DNA of 64,000 bases from Citrus sinensis (taxonomy: Eukaryota; Streptophyta; Magnoliopsida; Sapindales; Rutaceae). The stretch lies in the NCBI RefSeq assembly GCF_022201045.2, contig NC_068561.1:18974501-19038500 (forward strand). Direction: 5' to 3'. Each line of letters opens with the position of its first letter. Within the stretch, counting starts at the first letter, position 1. The notes under the pieces were generated by a model, which saw only the letters and a list, made by a program, of their open reading frames with translations, was not told the origin of the DNA and ran no database searches. This document shows positions 59,179 to 64,000 of this stretch, in pieces. Made by a program: the position numbers and the translations under genes.

Positions 59179-59900
59179 TCTTTAGGGGTTGTCGATCAAG
59201 AGCTTTTGGACGAAAATTGTGGATTCCTATGCGACCCTGGCTATAAGGTTGTGGAATAACGAGAGCCATATATTTACGACGATATAATGTCGAGTCGCCC
59301 TAGACTTTTAGTTAGACAAGAAAGCCATACTTTTTTATCGAAAGCGAATTGAGTCTAATTGTTAAATAAGAAAATATATAATGTATAACTTCTTAAGTAA
59401 GATGATGGTATTCTCTTTTGTATTAGTTGTATACCAACCAATAGGGTAAGATTTCTATATCTTTAATATCAAGTCCTTATTTTAAAATTTTAGAAGTCTA
59501 ACAGGATAAAGTTAGCAGGTTCAAAAGACTTGTTTAATTAACTGGTCATGTAATTTTTTTTTTTTTTTGGTGTAGTAGCTCAAGAGATTCCGGACTCGAA
59601 TTCTATTCATATAAGCGAAGAAGAGAACTCCATGTGTCTTTTCATTTTGATGAATATGCATCATAATTTAAACACATATAAAATAAATTGAATAATTGGA
59701 AACACAATCACATATTACTCTCATGTAGAGAGAAAAAATTTTTAAAAAGATCTTTTCCTAATACCACAATTAAAGTTTGAAAATGGACATTACTATACCT
59801 TAAAAATAAAGCATTGTCCCACTAAATGGTCAATATAGACGGAATAAGTCTCTTGCCGTAAAAATCCCTTTAAAAGCATCCTAATCATCAAGCACTAGAT
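57402..59900. repeat. Duplicated spacer between transporter copies B and C
   Basis: Matches 45446-47400 in order, with extra material at about 58745-59760 that includes a C-rich tract and a second, diverged copy of the GTGGATTCCTATGC...GCTATAA block. No gene is supported. Confidence 0.8.
59110..59179. repeat. Cytosine homopolymer-like tract
   Basis: CCCCACCCACCC grades into a near-pure run of C with single A/T interruptions, about 65-70 bases. The minus strand is correspondingly G-rich and could form G-quadruplexes. Tract length should be treated as approximate because such runs are hard to sequence. Confidence 0.9.
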
Positions 59901-59918
59901 CAAATGAGGTGAAACCAA

Positions 59919-59926
59919 TATATAAA
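59919..59926 (+). promoter_or_regulatory. TATA box of transporter copy C
   Basis: TATATAAA in the same GAAACCAATATATAAAGTAC context as copy B, 159 bases before the ATG. Confidence 0.65.
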
Positions 59927-60077
59927 GTACTCAATTGCATATATGCAAGATAGCATAATTAGATTTCTTCGAAATTTGTTAATATATATAGATTCTGCTT
60001 TGGAGCTAGCTGTTTTTCAAGCTCACTCATTGCCATTGTACGTGCTGATCAAAGCCAGTGATCCCAGAAGATTAATT

Positions 60078-62622
60078 ATGTTGAAAGCATTAAAGTCATA
60101 CATGCTTAGTATATTTTGTAGTTGTTGCTATGCAGGATACAACATAGTCTCCAAGGTTTCCCTGGATAAAGGCATGAGTCGCTATGTTCTTGTGGTTTAT
60201 GCTCATGCTTTTGCCACTTTGGCTACTGCTGTTCTTGCAATTCTCTTTGAGAGGTTCTTTATACTAACCCCCCTCTTAATTCTTCAACATCTTTTTATTT
60301 GCTTTTATACTCATCTTGTATTGCAGGAAAAACAAAAGTAAAATCACCAAATCCATCTTGCGAGACATTTTCTTCCTTGGTCTACTAGGGTAAGTACTCC
60401 ATTTCTTTTCGTAGTCTGATATAAGAGATCTGGAGATCAAATTCCGCTCGCATCAAGATCAGAACTCTTGTAAGTTTGGTTTATATTAATTAAAAATATT
60501 TTAAATTGTATTTCAGTGCCGTGTTGGGCAGGACGCTTTTCTTCGCTGGCCTAGAGTACACTTCAACAACTTTTGCATCAGCCATGGCCAATATTATTCC
60601 ATCCTTTACATTTATCTTGGCAGTTGTGTTTAGGTATCAACATACATTAAATAGAAAACAGACCGTTTGCTGTGGATACAGATCATCCATTTTGCAGATT
60701 CATATTCTCTAATCAACTTTCCTTAATTATTTGTTTTTACGAACTCTACTTAAATTGTTATTATTAGGATAAATGTTCTTTTAATCCTTACATCTTGAGC
60801 TAATTATCTGTTACTTAATCCATGCATTTTATTCTCTTATAATAATATTTAGTTTTTTAACATTAATAAAAAAAATTAAATTACCAATTTAGCACCAAAA
60901 AATAAAACAAAAACAAAAAATATATACTAATTTTTGTAGAAGCTCACATATATCCAAAAATTAATATTGTAAAAAAATAAAATTACTAGTTTTTTAGACA
61001 TTAAGAAAAGAATTAATATATTAACTCCTTAGCAGAGTGTTCCACAAAAAATTAAATTACCGATTTAACCCCCAAAATAAAGTAAAATTAATTTTTATGG
61101 AACATTCTACTAATGAGTTAATATATTAATTCTAATTGATGTCAAAAAATTGAAAATTTGGTTTTTTTACAATATTAATTTTTTTGGACATACATGAGCT
61201 TCCACAAAAATTAATATATATTATTTTTATTTTTATTTTATTTTTGGGTTATATTGTTAATTTAATTTTTTTCTTTATATTAATGTCGATAAAAATTATT
61301 GTAAGGCAATGATATTGTAAAAGCAAAAAAGAACAAAAAATAACGATAGAAGTATCAATAGTTTAACGACACATATTTTGAGATACTTTTAAAAATATAA
61401 AGATTAAACGAGATATTAATCTCAAAATATAAGAATTAAACAAACTTTTACGCTTATCATTATTATTAGTACCATTATGAAGTTGGGAGTATTTTTGCTT
61501 TTGTCATTTCAGAATGGAAAGATTAGACATATCCAAACTTAGTGCCCAAGCAAAGATTGCAGGGACTCTCGTTGCCTTAGGTGGAGCAATTCTTTCAACT
61601 TTGTACAAGGGCATTGTAATAATTTCAGCACATCGTCGGCATGGAAATCAGACTGACGGCATTTCAAAAGTGTTCTTGGACGGGAATTGGATAAAAGGCT
61701 CTCTCATGCTCTTCATTTCATACCTTTCACTTGCAGCGTTCTTTATCGTACAGGTGATTAATTTTATAAATTAATCTTTTCTAATTTAATTTATAAGAAT
61801 ATATATTAACTCATATTCGTTTATTACTTTTTTTTTTTTTTGCAGACATGGACAATAAAGAAGTATCCAGCACCAATAACACTTACATCATTATCGTGCT
61901 TGGCAGGAACTTTACTTGCGTCAATCATGACGGCAATTCTTGATCATAAACCTGCTTCATGGAGATTGTCATGGAATATTACCCTTCTGGCTCCTATTTA
62001 TTCTGTAAGCCTTCTTTTTACACTTTTTATCTTTCGAATAGTAAAGCTTTTACAAATACAAATGTGTAATAGTTACTCAATAAGGACATCGTCATGATTT
62101 AAACGTGAATTTGATCTTATAAAAGGTTTACACACGTGCTAAATTCAAATTTTAAAGTGTCCATACATTCATAACATAGGATTCTAGATTGCTTTATTTT
62201 AAAATGTCTTTTTTTTTCTTTTTTTGGTAGGGAATTGTAGTCTTTGGAATCACAGTGTATGCTCAAACATTGGTCATAAGAGAAAAGGGTCCAGTTTTCA
62301 TGACGGCGTTTAGGCCATCGTCAACGGTTATTGTAGCCATCTTGGGGCTGCTTATTTTGGGAGAAGAACTGCACTTGGGAGAGTACGTATTTGAATCATT
62401 TATAATTCCAATCACAAAATTTGAATAATTCATAATTTCAATTTCTCTCCCTTATTTTTTTTTCTTTCTTTTTGGACCTTTTTCAGGATTCTGGGATCGA
62501 TATTGATTGTTCTTGGCTTGTATGCAATTTTGTGGGCAAAGGCGTACGAGAATAGAAGAAAAAGTTTGGAGATTATGGAATCTGATAGAGCCGGAGGCAG
62601 TGAGACCACTATGGAGAAGTGA
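60078..62622 (+). CDS. WAT1-related (UMAMIT-type) transporter, copy C
   Basis: Seven exons: 60078-60253, 60327-60389, 60517-60633, 61513-61753, 61846-62004, 62231-62382 and 62487-62622. All have GT/AG borders and sum to 1,044 bases, 347 residues plus stop. Multispanning membrane protein with two EamA domains (first about 1-120, second about 175-330): [108 protein letters not shown]. The ATG at 60078 is used because it gives the family's usual N-terminus; an in-frame ATG at 59943 would add 45 residues with no family match. It is the most compact and intact of the three copies; intron 6 is only 104 bp. Substrate unknown. Confidence 0.93.
60831..61453. mobile_element. Truncated foldback element in intron 3 of copy C
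   Basis: Homologous to the right part of 48948-49872, ending TTAAACAAACTTTTACG next to TTATCATTAT. The left arm is missing: sequence jumps from CATGCATTTT of the host intron directly into the element interior. The element therefore pre-dates the B/C duplication and was partly deleted in C. Confidence 0.75.
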
Positions 62623-64000
62623 GAAATTTTGTAATTCTGCCCAAAATATTGTACAACTCCAAACACAACTTTATTAACATTCCTACTAAAGTTGTGAATC
62701 GAGATACATCTCTCGCTCTCTATATATTTTTTAAATTAAAATAGTGTATAAGAGAGAGGAAGCATGATCTTCCATTATTTTTTTCTCATTTCTCTTGTTT
62801 TTCCTAAATAATTGTGGTTTATCAATTGAGTATGATATCTGGTTATTGAATCTTGTTGGTGATCAGGGATAAGATATAAAAATTTATATTTTATGGATAC
62901 AAGAAATGTTATGAACAATTATACAACTTCTGCTTAATTTTTACAGCACCGATGAAAACTGTTGGGTGGTGATATTTCAAATAATCAACTAAAGACTATC
63001 CCTCAAAAATCGTTTGGCGAAGTCTTGGGAGTTGATAGCACTTTTAACTCTTTTTGATACAAAAATTTCGCAGCTACAATTCTACTCTTGAGTGGTTAAA
63101 TTAATGACCCCAACTTTTGCTTCTTCTGTTTTTGTTTGGAAGCAGTCACATGCACATAAAAGAAAAAAAGGGTAACATGCCCGATTTTCTTTTTTTATCT
63201 CAATTCTCTTGTTTTTCTTAGTGAGTTGTGCAGAACTAATTATATATATCAGAAAAAAATTGAAATAAATAATGTTATCGATGTTTAAACTTTTATTTTT
63301 CTTCTAAGTAATATGACATTAATCTATTAAATAATATAAAATAATTTTATTGATTATAAATTAAAGTTATATATTACGATTTAATTATTGTTTTACCTTT
63401 CACATAATGAAAGTCACATCATTACGAAAGTGAAAATGCCACATATCTAACGGATATAAAGCTATGAGACAAGATAAAATTGGGGATTCCTATGACGCAC
63501 CAGATATAAAGTTGTAGAATCACTAGAGCCGTATTTCCATAACGCGATAATGTTGAATCGCACTAGATCTTTACTTGACAATAATACCGTTTCTTTTATT
63601 GAAAGGGACGCTGGTGCTTATTTGTTAAATATTAGAAGTTTAAAATTTTATTAATTTTTAATTTTTTGAAAATTTGCTTATTTGTTTTTGTAACTTATGT
63701 ATCATTTTTAAATATTTATATCTAAATAAAAAAAGTAAATTTTTATAACTTTCATCTGAATGAAAATAGTTCTAAATGAAAAGTAAATATTATATTTTAA
63801 AAATATCTCTATTGAGTATAATTATGTTATAAACTATAAAACCTATTCCCTTTATTTGTTTTGACTTTAAAAGACATAAATGTCAAATAACATGTTTAAG
63901 ATTTTTTTTTAATTTATAAAAACAAATAAGATGTCATTTATATTCTCGATATTAAGAAAAAGAAAAATAAATATGTCACTCAAACATTTGTATTCTGATT
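62623..64000. repeat. Downstream spacer of copy C, no gene
   Basis: Up to about 63600 it repeats the spacer sequence seen after copies A and B (TTTTTATCTCAATTCTCTTG, GGGGATTCCTATG, AGATATAAAGTTGTAGAATCACTAGAGCC), but diverged. This is the start of what would be another unit; no transporter exon appears before the window ends. The last 400 bp are plain AT-rich sequence. Confidence 0.65.

Noticed and set aside
59069..59269. Gly-rich minus-strand frame
   Set aside because: Created by the poly-C tract; no gene features.
59943..60077. In-frame N-terminal extension of transporter copy C
   Set aside because: Copy B has no equivalent in-frame extension to that point, and family members start at the MLKALK-like position with a first membrane helix.

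Overview
The window is nuclear DNA from a flowering plant. Genes have short introns with GT/AG borders, spacers are AT-rich and full of transposons, and the recognisable proteins are plant-specific (hybrid proline-rich proteins, a WAT1/UMAMIT-type transporter family, a RUG3-like mitochondrial RCC1 protein). The protein sequences look like a woody eudicot, possibly Citrus or a relative, but the species cannot be fixed from sequence alone.

Layout. 1-388: 3' end of a decayed LINE. 4.6-10.6 kb: three tandem genes for DC2.15-type hybrid proline-rich cell-wall proteins, with repeated upstream blocks and a small hAT-type element between them. 11.1-14.2 kb: 20S proteasome subunit alpha-4 gene (PAC1), with its coding region in one exon behind a 1.8-kb leader intron. 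14.2-26.7 kb: a tandem duplication of a gene-poor segment, each copy carrying an internally deleted ent-kaurene-synthase-like fragment. A Ty1/copia element (17310-22724, intact 490-bp LTRs, TATAT target duplication) sits in copy 1 only, as does a small poly(A) retroinsert. 30-31.2 kb: a secreted leucine-rich-repeat protein. 32.1-35.9 kb (minus): a six-exon RUG3-like gene whose exons rebuild an uninterrupted 446-residue frame. A 2.4-kb Mutator-like element with 9-bp target duplications lies 121 bp upstream of its start. 39.2-40.4 kb: a possible solo LTR.

41.2-62.6 kb: a tandem array of three WAT1-related transporter genes on the plus strand. Copy A is a pseudogene: it lacks exons 1-2, has frameshifts in exons 3 and 5, a SINE in exon 6 and a hAT-type element (itself holding a MITE) in exon 7. 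Copies B and C each rebuild an uninterrupted 347-residue frame from seven exons of identical lengths. In copy B, intron 6 has been expanded to about 6.5 kb by a near-full-length, decayed L1-type LINE in antisense orientation with a 15-bp target duplication. A further part-copy of the spacer follows at the right edge.

The living genes are unrelated in function: cell wall, proteasome, apoplastic LRR protein, mitochondrial RNA processing, membrane transport. The shared story is structural: repeated local tandem duplication followed by insertion of nearly every plant transposon class, with empty sites in sister copies that allow many insertions to be ordered. I found no convincing new enzymatic or defence system.
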